Shown here piece after piece: positions 26,869 through 35,217 of a stretch of DNA of 64,000 bases. Source of the stretch: Pedobacter mucosus. Lineage in GTDB: Bacteria > Bacteroidota > Bacteroidia > Sphingobacteriales > Sphingobacteriaceae. The stretch's first letter is position 1. The number at the start of each line of letters is the position of its first letter. The stretch is taken from positions 3,162,001-3,226,000 of the forward strand of contig NZ_CP087585.1 of assembly GCF_022200785.1 (NCBI RefSeq). Reading direction: 5' to 3'. Below the pieces are notes generated by a model. The model was not told the origin of the DNA and made no database searches. It saw only the letters and a list, made by a program, of their open reading frames with translations. A program made the position numbers and the translations under genes.

Positions 26869-26888
26869 ATCAAAAAACGGTGGAATAG
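26869..26888 (+). repeat. Dispersed TATCAAAAAAnGGTGnAATA motif, copy 2
   Basis: Second copy, reading ATCAAAAAACGGTGGAATAG. It lies 43 bases after the stop of the lipoprotein gene, so two copies bracket that gene in the same orientation. Confidence 0.35.
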
Positions 26889-27092
26889 TGAGTCACCGCA
26901 TTACAATAAAGATAGGAAAAGTTCATCATTGAGAGCTCAGATGTAGTTAGAAGGGTGAACTTGGGCTTCATTGCTTCTTATTTAAGAATGACACCGCAAC
27001 ATCTAAGCAGCTTGCGAGTTCAGGTGCGATTTTAAGATGAATGAAAATTAATTAGCGCCGGTTTTGTTATTTTTGTCTTTTATCAATTGTTT

Positions 27093-27692
27093 ATGAAGAC
27101 TGAAATTCAGAAGTGTCTCGACGGTGAAATTTTCGATACCTCGGATCCCGAGATACAAGGCATGATTAAACGGGCCCGCGACATAACTAAAGAATATAAT
27201 TATCTGCCGAGTACTGATACCATAAGAAAGGAAGCTTTTTTAACAGAACTATTTGGAAGTATAGGCAAGAACGTTTCAATCGACACCCCATTTTACTGTG
27301 ATTATGGAAGACACATATCGATTGGCGAAAACGTGATCATAAATATCAACTGCACCTTCGTTGACTGTAATAAAATAGATATTGGAAACAATGTATTGAT
27401 CGCCTCAAATGTCCAGATCTATACCGCTACGCATCCCCTGGGAACTGATGAACGGCTTATCGATAACTGGACGGAATCAGATAGCGGTCCGTTTTTCCGA
27501 ACTTATGCACTTCCCGTTAAAATTGAGGATAACGTTTGGATCGGAGGAGGAGTGATCATTTTACCTGGAGTAATTATTGGAAAGAACTCTGTTATAGGTG
27601 CCGGAAGCGTTGTAACCCGTTCGATCCCGGAAAACTCTGTGGCTTTTGGCAATCCATGTAAAGTTATTAGAGAGAATAAACCAACCGTTTAG
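27093..27692 (+). CDS. Maltose/galactoside O-acetyltransferase family enzyme
   Basis: A 199-residue left-handed beta-helix acetyltransferase of the Maa/NodL/LacA group. The N-terminal maltose-acetyltransferase domain (about 5-60) is followed by hexapeptide repeats: ISIGENVIININCTF, IDIGNNVLIASNVQI, then VWIGGGVIILPGVIIGKNSVIGAGSVV. The catalytic histidine is in YTATHPLG near 114. It transfers acetyl from acetyl-CoA to a sugar hydroxyl. The frame stays open upstream to a TTG at 27087, but the ATG at 27093 is preferred. It is 18 bases before the HAD gene and likely co-transcribed. Confidence 0.9.
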   Translation: MKTEIQKCLDGEIFDTSDPEIQGMIKRARDITKEYNYLPSTDTIRKEAFLTELFGSIGKNVSIDTPFYCDYGRHISIGENVIININCTFVDCNKIDIGNNVLIASNVQIYTATHPLGTDERLIDNWTESDSGPFFRTYALPVKIEDNVWIGGGVIILPGVIIGKNSVIGAGSVVTRSIPENSVAFGNPCKVIRENKPTV

Positions 27693-27710
27693 CTATACAT
27701 CTATATTCAC

Positions 27711-28358
27711 ATGACTAAAATTAAAGCAGTAATATTTGACCTTGATGGCACATTAGCCAATACATTACCATTATGCATCACTGCATTCAGAAGATCTATC
27801 GAACCACTTATAGATCGTTCCTTATCAGATGAAGAGATCATTACGACGTTTGGCCCATCGGAAGAAGGAACTATTATGGCATTGGCACCAGAACACTACG
27901 AAAAAGGCGTTTCCAGTTATTTAAAGTTTTACAAACAGCTTCATGCAATGTGTCCCACACCCTTTGAGGGCATTGAAGATCTATTAATTAATTTAAAAGA
28001 TAAATCAGTAAAGATTGCCATGGTAACTGGTAAAGGAAGGCACAGTACCGATATATCTTTAGAACAATTTGGCATTGGTAAATATTTCGAAGCCATTGAA
28101 ACCGGTATATCGGCAGGGCCACGAAAAGCAGAGGGCATACAAAACATCTTAGACCTTTTTGAAGATATACGCAAGGAAGAAATCATATACGTTGGTGACG
28201 CTCCAAGTGACATCATAGCAAGCAGGAAAGTCGGTATCCCGGTAGTGGCAGCAGCCTGGGCAGAAACAGCAGAGCCTGAAAAGTTAAAAGAATTATATCC
28301 CGATATGTTGTTTGATAATATCAGCGATTTTAGTCATTGGGTAACATTAAGTATATGA
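27711..28358 (+). CDS. HAD-family hydrolase (phosphoglycolate phosphatase-like)
   Basis: A 215-residue haloacid dehalogenase-type phosphatase. Motif I is DLDGTLANT with nucleophile aspartate at residue 10. Motif II is the VTGKGRH threonine near 106. The motif III lysine lies around 140, and motif IV is YVGDAPSDI near 162. A helical cap (about 20-85) places it in subclass IA, with phosphoglycolate and pyrophosphate phosphatases. The exact substrate cannot be told. It follows the acetyltransferase closely on the same strand. Confidence 0.88.
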   Translation: MTKIKAVIFDLDGTLANTLPLCITAFRRSIEPLIDRSLSDEEIITTFGPSEEGTIMALAPEHYEKGVSSYLKFYKQLHAMCPTPFEGIEDLLINLKDKSVKIAMVTGKGRHSTDISLEQFGIGKYFEAIETGISAGPRKAEGIQNILDLFEDIRKEEIIYVGDAPSDIIASRKVGIPVVAAAWAETAEPEKLKELYPDMLFDNISDFSHWVTLSI

Positions 28359-28401
28359 ACGGCTGATTTGAAGCTCATTGTACTTCCTTTTAAACTATTC
28401 T

Positions 28402-28764
28402 CTATACACGTTTAGATAAGGTAGAGGCAACCACCTCACATAAATAGCCTATATCAAACGGCTTTTCTATGTAATTATCTGCCCCACAATAAATGGCAAT
28501 TTGTTTTAGACCATTTGCAGCTGATATCATGACTACGGGTATGTTACTAGTAAGTTGTTCCGATTTTAATGTTTTACATAGATCATGGCCATTTGTGCCA
28601 GCCAAGCGATTGTCTAGTAAAATTAGGTCGGGTTGGATTATTAAAACCTCATTTATAACGTTTCCAAACCTTGAAATAATCACCTGATAGCCTTCATCTT
28701 TAAGTACTATTTCAATAATATCAAGAATATCTTCGTCATCATCAATCACTAGGATTTTTTTAGA
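28402..28764 (-). CDS. Single-domain response regulator
   Basis: A receiver-only protein of about 120 residues, counting from MSKKILVIDDDED at 28764. The acidic pocket is DDDED (9-13), the phospho-acceptor is D52 in LILLDNRLAG, and the switch lysine is in YIEKPFD near 102. No output domain is present, so it passes signals by protein contact, as CheY-like or Spo0F-like proteins do. The upstream in-frame ATG at 28815 would add 17 residues that do not match the family. It is divergent from the PAS histidine kinase, its likely partner. Confidence 0.85.
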   Translation of the reverse strand, partial: SKKILVIDDDEDILDIIEIVLKDEGYQVIISRFGNVINEVLIIQPDLILLDNRLAGTNGHDLCKTLKSEQLTSNIPVVMISAANGLKQIAIYCGADNYIEKPFDIGYLCEVVASTLSKRV

Positions 28765-28919
28765 CATTTTGCAAGGTAGCGAAAGTTTGGCTATTGTGCT
28801 TTGATCAACATTCATTGTGCTCTAAGCTTATTCAAACTATTTAAATGAAAATTGGTTATTTAAATGAATACTAATAGCATACGAAGTATTAAAATTCTTA
28901 CTCCTCATCACACAAACAC

Positions 28920-30101
28920 ATGGATATTGACGCTAACTCTGATGAGAAAAATATAATTAATGAACTGAAAAGTGAAAATGATCTTTTAAAAAAAGAAATA
29001 CAACTATTAAAATCGGATAAAAATTCAGTGCGTGTTTCCCATCAGGAACAAGCTGATTATAAAGAAAGTCAGGTCCGTTTTCGTACAATATTTGAAACTT
29101 CCAGGCTTGGCAATAAAATTATTGCTCCTGATTTAAAAATACTGCAGGTTAATCCAGCGATGGTAGCTCTTTTAGGATATGACCGTAAGGATGAAATTAT
29201 AGGAACCCGTATTCTGGACTACGCCCCCCTAGAATGTCATAAGGATTGGGAAATACTCCAAGATAAATTATGGTCAAAGCGTATTCCCTCTTTTAGTCTG
29301 GAAACTTGTTTAAGAAAGAAGGATGGTTCTATATTCTGGTGCCAGATAACTACCATTTTATTTAATGATCAGGGGGAAACGTTAGGATACACTATTATAG
29401 AGGATGTTTCCAAACAGCATGAGGTAAAGCAACAGAAGGAAAATTTTATCAGCATAGCGAGCCATGAACTTAAAACGCCTTTAACAAGTCTCCAAGCTTC
29501 TTTACAGCTCATAAACCGGGTGATAAAAAAGGATACCGTCATAACAGACAGGTTGGTTAAATTATCTGAAAACTCGATTCAATATATTTCAAAACTAAGC
29601 GCACTGGTCGATGATCTCTTAAATTCAACAAAGATCGGAAAAGGTCAGTTAGATTTGAATATATCCAGTTTTACTATTTCAGAATTGGTAGAAAAATGTT
29701 GCAGCCATATCAGATTAAAGGGGAATTATCATATAACCTATAAGGGTGATCTTACCTTGAAAGTAAGTGCTGATGAATATAAAATAGACCAGGTACTGGT
29801 AAACCTGGTTAATAATGCGGTTAAATATGCACCGGAATCCAAAGAAATACTTATTCAGACAGAGGAAATAGATGATAAGGTTAAAATATTAATAACAGAC
29901 CAGGGGAATGGCATCCCAAAAGAAAAAATACCTTTTCTTTTCGATTCATATTATCAGGTAAAAGATGTTGGAAATCATATTCAGGGCTTAGGGCTTGGAC
30001 TATATATTTCTGCGGAAATCATTAAAAAACACCAGGGAGAAATTGGTGTAATCAGTGAAGTAGGGAAAGGTTCCACCTTTTGGTTTACCCTGCCGCTTTA
30101 A
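28920..30101 (+). CDS. PAS-domain sensor histidine kinase
   Basis: A 393-residue soluble kinase. Residues 10-45 form a coiled coil, about 55-165 a PAS domain (ETSRLGNKIIAPDLKILQVN onward), and 172-240 the HisKA dimerisation domain with SHELKTPLT (histidine at about 182). The HATPase domain has the N-box NLVNNAVKYAP (near 297), G1 DQGNGIP and G2 GLGLGLYI. No membrane segments are seen, so it senses a cytoplasmic signal. It probably phosphorylates the divergent receiver protein and perhaps others. Confidence 0.9.
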   Translation: MDIDANSDEKNIINELKSENDLLKKEIQLLKSDKNSVRVSHQEQADYKESQVRFRTIFETSRLGNKIIAPDLKILQVNPAMVALLGYDRKDEIIGTRILDYAPLECHKDWEILQDKLWSKRIPSFSLETCLRKKDGSIFWCQITTILFNDQGETLGYTIIEDVSKQHEVKQQKENFISIASHELKTPLTSLQASLQLINRVIKKDTVITDRLVKLSENSIQYISKLSALVDDLLNSTKIGKGQLDLNISSFTISELVEKCCSHIRLKGNYHITYKGDLTLKVSADEYKIDQVLVNLVNNAVKYAPESKEILIQTEEIDDKVKILITDQGNGIPKEKIPFLFDSYYQVKDVGNHIQGLGLGLYISAEIIKKHQGEIGVISEVGKGSTFWFTLPL

Positions 30102-30198
30102 ATCCTTAACAGGAAATCTAAACTGACTGGAACCAGGTAAAATCCATATCTATAGTTGTATAAAAATGATATTTAAGGTCTGAAAGCAAATATTTCGT

Positions 30199-30429
30199 CT
30201 ATGTTTTCAGTTTTAAAACCTTTGGAGAAATTTCATATTTAGAGATATATTCTAATCCACTTTCAGTAAGAGTAGCCAGGTTACTATTGATTTCTCTTAT
30301 AATTTTTATGTACCCCAAATTTTCAATCCTGGTAAACCCACTTCCCTCACGGACTACAATATCAGGCAGATCAAGAACTTTACGATCCTGTATTAACTTC
30401 AGGGCATTGTATGTCGAAATCTTTTTCAT
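30199..30429 (-). CDS. Small protein, possible winged helix
   Basis: A protein of about 76 residues from MKKISTYNALKLIQ at 30429. The LTESGLEYISKY end resembles the recognition-helix and wing boundary of small winged-helix proteins, so it may bind DNA; this is a weak inference. The frame is open to 30507, but the added N-terminus does not look like natural protein. It lies between the kinase and a divergently placed ECF sigma factor on the same strand. Confidence 0.5.
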   Translation of the reverse strand: MKKISTYNALKLIQDRKVLDLPDIVVREGSGFTRIENLGYIKIIREINSNLATLTESGLEYISKYEISPKVLKLKT

Positions 30430-30559
30430 AAATAAATAATTAATTATGAGAGACTTACGCTTATTTGTAAGGTACATAAAGTATTGGTTCAAAGCAATAA
30501 ACCCCATTTTTACCTTCTTTAAAGGTTTTTTTCATAAATCGACTGTTATCTAATTGGAG

Positions 30560-31075
30560 CTACTTTGTAGATGTTTTCAACCTTCTAATTGCCTGTATTA
30601 TTATTCGTTTTAATTCATCCAAAGACATTCCCAATTTTTCTGACGTTATCACAAAACCTTGTGATTTAAAATAAATCAGGTTTATCGCTTGCATCATTGT
30701 TGAGTCGAGGCAGTATCCAAAGTTGCCCCCCTCTGTCTGGTATTTCAGCTCCAGATACGTTTTAATATTAGTTCCAAGTATAAGATCAATTGCCTCCCGT
30801 AGATTATTGTCCGACTGATTTTTCTGGGCGAAGGGTTCGCTATTTGTACAACTCATTGCGATTTTTACCATCCATGTAAACAAACGTTCTTTTCCAGGAT
30901 CATAGTTTAGTCGGCCTGACCAGATCTTGTAAAATGAACGGTTTAAACACTCTATTGCCAGCTCCCTATCTACTATAGTTCTGGTCAGTATGCCCAAAAT
31001 GGCTGGAGCATACTTATGATACAGCTTTAAAAAAGCCTCCCTATCATCATTTTGAATTGACATAAATCTCATCAT
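30560..31075 (-). CDS. ECF-type RNA polymerase sigma factor
   Basis: A 171-residue sigma-70 family protein. Region 2 is at about 10-75 (FLKLYHKYAPAILGILTRTI, then LNRSFYKIWSGRLNYDP and LFTWMVKIA). Region 4 is degenerate but present at about 120-170, with QAINLIYFKSQGF, EKLGMSLDELKRII and a terminal RRLKTS. There is no anti-sigma factor next to it. With a response regulator and kinase on one side and another receiver on the other, it may belong to a stress or envelope response. An ATG at 31063 (MSIQNDDREAF) is an alternative start. Confidence 0.8.
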   Translation of the reverse strand: MMRFMSIQNDDREAFLKLYHKYAPAILGILTRTIVDRELAIECLNRSFYKIWSGRLNYDPGKERLFTWMVKIAMSCTNSEPFAQKNQSDNNLREAIDLILGTNIKTYLELKYQTEGGNFGYCLDSTMMQAINLIYFKSQGFVITSEKLGMSLDELKRIIIQAIRRLKTSTK

Positions 31076-31258
31076 AAGAAGTGATTAGGTTAATAATAAA
31101 AGAACGGATTTTAGTAAACTAATCTTTTAAACAGGGATAACCTAATAGTTTTGACTTTGTACAACTCTTATGGACCTAAAGGGGGAAACTAAATTAATAT
31201 TGAGAGTATCAAAGCAACATGCTCAGAATAACGAATTACAGAATCGACAGTTCGCAAT

Positions 31259-31278
31259 TATCAAAAAATGGTGGAATA
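31259..31278 (+). repeat. Dispersed TATCAAAAAAnGGTGnAATA motif, copy 3
   Basis: Third copy, reading TATCAAAAAATGGTGGAATA. It falls inside a 65-codon open frame (31170-31367) that I do not accept as a gene. Confidence 0.35.
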
Positions 31279-31472
31279 ATGGAGTGTATAAGTTTCCTCA
31301 AGCCAGATTCGTCGCGCACACTAAATTTCTCTTTTTGCCGTCAAGCTTTTATTTAGGTAGATCGTAAGAACCTTTTTTTAAAAGAGGAAATAATGATAAT
31401 CTAGTAACATAAATATTATGCTCTATTTATCGATTTATAGTCGCTTTTTGTTTTATTTGTTCTCAAATCAAT

Positions 31473-31829
31473 ATGTTTCAAAATATACTGTTAATCGATA
31501 AAGATCCGGCGATTATTGATGTGATCTCAATAATGCTAAAAGAAGAAGGCTATAATGTTTTGATATCTCAAAAACCATTTAGACTTGAGGAGGTAAAGGA
31601 ACATACGCCAGCGCTTATTTTATTACATCATGGATTAAGTAATGATGGATCAATTATCTGCCAGTCAATAAAAAATTGTTCTGAAACAAAGGGCATTCCA
31701 ATTATTATGAGTTCCACTCGTCCAGACCTACCAATTTTAGCTGAAATAAATTTTGCTAATGCATATATTCAAAAACCATTTAACATAGATGAATTTTTGG
31801 ATTTAATCAAACTATCACTAAACTCCTAA
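31473..31829 (+). CDS. Pseudo-receiver protein lacking the phospho-acceptor aspartate
   Basis: A 118-residue receiver-fold protein. It aligns without gaps over the first 60 residues with the receiver at 28402-28764: LLIDKDPAIID matches the acidic pocket, and the switch lysine is kept in YIQKPFN. The phospho-acceptor is missing: where the other protein has D52 (LILLDNRL), this one has H52 (LILLHHGL). It is therefore unlikely to be controlled by Asp phosphorylation and may act as a decoy, a partner or a constitutive signal. It stands alone between spacers. Confidence 0.75.
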   Translation: MFQNILLIDKDPAIIDVISIMLKEEGYNVLISQKPFRLEEVKEHTPALILLHHGLSNDGSIICQSIKNCSETKGIPIIMSSTRPDLPILAEINFANAYIQKPFNIDEFLDLIKLSLNS

Positions 31830-31890
31830 ACATATATACATCCCTTAACCTTAGGGAAATAGGTTGTTTGGCAATAATCTTGTCTAAAAA

Positions 31891-32016
31891 GCCAGCTCAA
31901 TAAAATGACTCCCTGTATATCTGGTAACCGGCAAGTAACTGTCCACCACAAATGAGAAAGGCAAAGTTCTTACCCTAAACTTTTCCCTGCTCACTGTCTG
32001 CAATGTTTTCCCCAAT
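31891..32016 (-). pseudogene. Decayed fragment of an MFS transporter
   Basis: The minus strand reads IGENIADSEQGKV, a stop, then GKNFAF, and after a frame change LPVTRYTGSHF. This matches the MFS permease at 18657-19889 (IGENIPSDEQGKVFGSHFAF and PIAGFTGSRF). Stops and a frameshift are present, and only about 40 codons remain. It is a relic of a second MFS gene that once lay beside the DUF305 gene, evidence for duplication and loss within the metal cluster. Confidence 0.75.
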
Positions 32017-32034
32017 TGAACTCTACAGGGTAAC

Positions 32035-32529
32035 TTATTTTTCTAACTCTTTTAATTTGGCTTTCATTTGTGCAATTTCCTCCTCCTGTGATTTAATAAT
32101 CTGCTCCGATAGTTTCTTTAGTTCGGGGTCTTTGATATTAGCGTGCTTGCTGGTCATAATTGCAGAAGAGTGATGGGGTATCATTCCCTTCATATATTGA
32201 ATATCGCCTACAAATGTTTGTTGTCTTAAAAAGGTCAGGGCAGTAATAAATACAATAATGGCCGATGCTAAAATAGCCTTGTTTAATCTTTTATTTGGGT
32301 ACATCTTACCCATCATAGGCAACATCACCAAAGCCATGGACGATATCATGAGAATAGACATATAAGTCCTTGTAACACTTAAATAAATATGGTTTGCCTG
32401 GTCAACATTTAAGAACATTATGCCATACATCAGGATAAAAGAAATGCAAAGCATCAGAAGAAATTTCTTATATGGATTATCACCATGGTTCATTTTTTCA
32501 TGTTCATTGTTTTGATTTTCGTTTTTCAT
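32035..32529 (-). CDS. DUF305-domain membrane protein
   Basis: A 164-residue protein. A His/Asn/Met-rich N-terminus (1-18) precedes three hydrophobic segments (about 23-43, 53-73 and 85-103). The C-terminal DUF305 motif holds QYMKGMIPHHSSAIMTSKHA near 110-130, followed by a charged coiled-coil tail (QEEEIAQMKAKLKELE). DUF305 proteins are ferritin-like, His/Met-rich proteins found near copper resistance genes. The neighbouring P-type ATPase supports a role in copper handling, perhaps periplasmic binding. Confidence 0.88.
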   Translation of the reverse strand: MKNENQNNEHEKMNHGDNPYKKFLLMLCISFILMYGIMFLNVDQANHIYLSVTRTYMSILMISSMALVMLPMMGKMYPNKRLNKAILASAIIVFITALTFLRQQTFVGDIQYMKGMIPHHSSAIMTSKHANIKDPELKKLSEQIIKSQEEEIAQMKAKLKELEK

Positions 32530-32662
32530 GATTTTTATTTTATAGTATTGAATCTGTTAATTACTTGGTATAGATTAATTTCTTCTATAAGTCCGTCTCT
32601 TGATCGGCATCTTTGAATATGACCGTGATTATAAAATTGCTGTCTTTTCAATATTTCTTAAG

Positions 32663-35206
32663 TTAATCCAGTTTTACGGCTCGCAACCTTAATGAGTTTA
32701 GGATAACGGATACTGAACTAAAACTCATAGCCAGTGCCGCAATCATAGGAGATAGCAAGATTCCAAAAAATGGATACAAAACACCTGCTGCAATGGGGAT
32801 TCCCAGCGCATTATAGCCCAAGGCAAAAAATAGGTTTCCCCTAATGTTTGCCATTACCTTATGGCTCAATAGTCTTGCTTTAGCAATCCCGTTAAGGTCG
32901 CCTTTTACCAGAGTTATGTCAGCGCTTTCAATGGCTACGTCCGTCCCTGTACCCATCGCTATTCCTATATCTGCCTGCGACAATGCAGGGGCATCATTTA
33001 TACCATCGCCAGCCATAGCTACTTTTTTCCCTTCTTGCTGTAAACGTTTAATTTCGTTCAATTTATCTTCCGGCAACATCTGGGCTTTATATCCATCTAG
33101 GCTTAAGGTCGCACTTACTGCCTTTGCAGTATCTTCATTGTCTCCTGTAAACATGAATACCTGTAAGCCTTCCTTTTGTAATTTCATAATGGCTTCTTTA
33201 CTCGATTCCTTGATTTTATCAGAAATGACCACAAACCCAATAGCATGCTCACCTAAGGCTAAATAAGAAACCGTTTTACCTTGTTTCTGCTCTGCCTTAA
33301 CTTGTTCCATTAGTCCGGGTGCAATTGCTGCATGAACCTGTTCCATTAATTTCTCATTGCCCAGAGCCAGGTTTTCGTTTTCAAAAATTCCAACAACCCC
33401 TTTCCCGGTAACAGCTTCAAAATGTTCAATAGGTAATCGATTTATGTTCTTTTCTTCTCCATAGCGTAAGGTAGCCTGAGCAAGCGGATGTTCGCTACTG
33501 CTGTTTAAGGAAATAATCTTTTGGAGAATATCTGTTTCAGTAAACTTAGGATCTGCACTGACCACCTTTTCAACTGAAGGCTTACCTTCGGTAACGGTAC
33601 CAGTCTTATCGATCACTACAATATCAATAGCATTCAATTTTTCCAAGGACTCAGCATTTTTAATCAATACGCCTGACTTTGCACCTTTTCCGACGCCCAC
33701 CATTACCGACATTGGCGTAGCAAGGCCTAGTGCACACGGACAGGCAATGATGAGCACCGCTATTGCATTTACAAATGCATAAACGTAAGAAGGCTCCGGA
33801 CCATATATTGCCCAAACGATAAAAGTCGCCACTGCAATAAATACAACAACAGGGACAAAGTATCCAGATATCTTATCGGCCAGCTTTTGAATGGGCGCTT
33901 TCGAACGGCTAGCCGAATTTACCATATCAATGATCTGGGAAAGCAAGGTTTCTGATCCCACTTTTTCAGCGACCATTGTAAACGTTTTATTTCCATTAAT
34001 CGTTCCGGAACTTACCTGATCACCTGGCTTTTTATCTACAGGAATAGGTTCTCCGGAAATCATGGATTCATCAATATTGACTTCTCCCATCTTGATGCTT
34101 CCGTCAACAGGCACTTTTTCGCCTGGCTTTACCCGAAGCAAATCTCCTTTTTGAATGTCATCAATGGCCACTGTTTCTTCCTTTTCACCTACGATCCTGG
34201 TCGCCTGGTTCGGTGCGAGTCTCAAAAGTTCCCGGATGGCACTGTTTGTCTTGCCATGTGCACGGGCCTCTAAAAGCTGTCCCAGCAGTACCAGCGTTAA
34301 AATGACCGCTGCTGCTTCAAAATACACATACACGGTGCCTGAATGGGTCTTAAACTGATCTGGAAAAATGCCTGGGGATAATAAGGCTAGTAAACTAAAA
34401 AGCCAGGCTACCCCCGCCCCGATTCCTATTAAGGTAAACATATTCAGGTTCCAGGTTACCACTGACCGCCATGCCCTTTCAAAAAACATCCAGGTTGCGT
34501 AAAATACGACCGGGATTGATAAAGCAAATTGCACCCAGTTCCAGTACTTAAGTTCCATTAATCTAAACAAGGGATTACCCGGGATCATCTCTGACATCGA
34601 AATTAAAAAGATGGGAACGGTAAAAATGGCTGCTATCTTAAATTTCCGCAGTAACCGGTCATAAGTTTTGTCATCTTCCTCATTAGAGTCATTACCTGCA
34701 ATTTGCACAAGATCCATTCCGCAGATCGGACAAGCGCCAGGCTGGTCACGAATGATCTCCGGGTGCATAGGACATGAATATTGCGTAGTTTGTTTTAAGA
34801 CAGGCTGCCTCACCAAATCCATTCCGCAGACGGGGCAATCACCAGGTTTATCATAAGTTTTCTCTCCCTGACAATGCATCGGGCAGTAATACTTTCCTGA
34901 CCCTGGTTTTGCTGTTTTCCCCATTTGATCAGCTGCTGCAAGATCGACTTTTATAGAAGAGGCTGCGCTGTGATCATGCGCCTTCGCTACCTGATGATCC
35001 CCTGGCAGTAAGATTTTATAATCTCCGGCATTAGATAAGGCTTGCTGCAAGATTTCTACAGGCACATGCTTTTCCATGGTCACGGTTGCCTCAGGCGGCA
35101 TCAAGGTAACTACTGCAGAAACACCTTCGATTCCATTTAGCGCTTGTGCTACTTTTTTGCTGCAGCCCTGGCAGCTCATTCCACTTATTTGATAGGTATG
35201 CTTCAT
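32663..35206 (-). CDS. copA: Copper-translocating P1B-type ATPase
   Basis: An 847-residue heavy-metal P-type ATPase. The N-terminal HMA domain carries GMSCQGC (9-15). Two heavy-metal-binding modules follow (about 105-131 and 142-168), each with a CPMH...CPxCGMDL pattern. Eight membrane segments surround the CPC motif in ACPCALGLATP near 490. The phosphorylation site DKTGT is near 531, with FTGDN and GDGINDAPAL further on. CPC together with MH/CGM modules points to Cu(I) or Ag(I) export. It starts 11 bases after the multicopper oxidase ends, forming one operon. Confidence 0.94.
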   Translation of the reverse strand: MKHTYQISGMSCQGCSKKVAQALNGIEGVSAVVTLMPPEATVTMEKHVPVEILQQALSNAGDYKILLPGDHQVAKAHDHSAASSIKVDLAAADQMGKTAKPGSGKYYCPMHCQGEKTYDKPGDCPVCGMDLVRQPVLKQTTQYSCPMHPEIIRDQPGACPICGMDLVQIAGNDSNEEDDKTYDRLLRKFKIAAIFTVPIFLISMSEMIPGNPLFRLMELKYWNWVQFALSIPVVFYATWMFFERAWRSVVTWNLNMFTLIGIGAGVAWLFSLLALLSPGIFPDQFKTHSGTVYVYFEAAAVILTLVLLGQLLEARAHGKTNSAIRELLRLAPNQATRIVGEKEETVAIDDIQKGDLLRVKPGEKVPVDGSIKMGEVNIDESMISGEPIPVDKKPGDQVSSGTINGNKTFTMVAEKVGSETLLSQIIDMVNSASRSKAPIQKLADKISGYFVPVVVFIAVATFIVWAIYGPEPSYVYAFVNAIAVLIIACPCALGLATPMSVMVGVGKGAKSGVLIKNAESLEKLNAIDIVVIDKTGTVTEGKPSVEKVVSADPKFTETDILQKIISLNSSSEHPLAQATLRYGEEKNINRLPIEHFEAVTGKGVVGIFENENLALGNEKLMEQVHAAIAPGLMEQVKAEQKQGKTVSYLALGEHAIGFVVISDKIKESSKEAIMKLQKEGLQVFMFTGDNEDTAKAVSATLSLDGYKAQMLPEDKLNEIKRLQQEGKKVAMAGDGINDAPALSQADIGIAMGTGTDVAIESADITLVKGDLNGIAKARLLSHKVMANIRGNLFFALGYNALGIPIAAGVLYPFFGILLSPMIAALAMSFSSVSVILNSLRLRAVKLD

Positions 35207-35217
35207 AATGCTTATGA

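Noticed and set aside
31170..31367. 65-codon open frame on the plus strand
   Set aside because: Composition is unlike its neighbours, there is no family match, and it contains a copy of the dispersed TATCAAAAAA motif. Probably non-coding.
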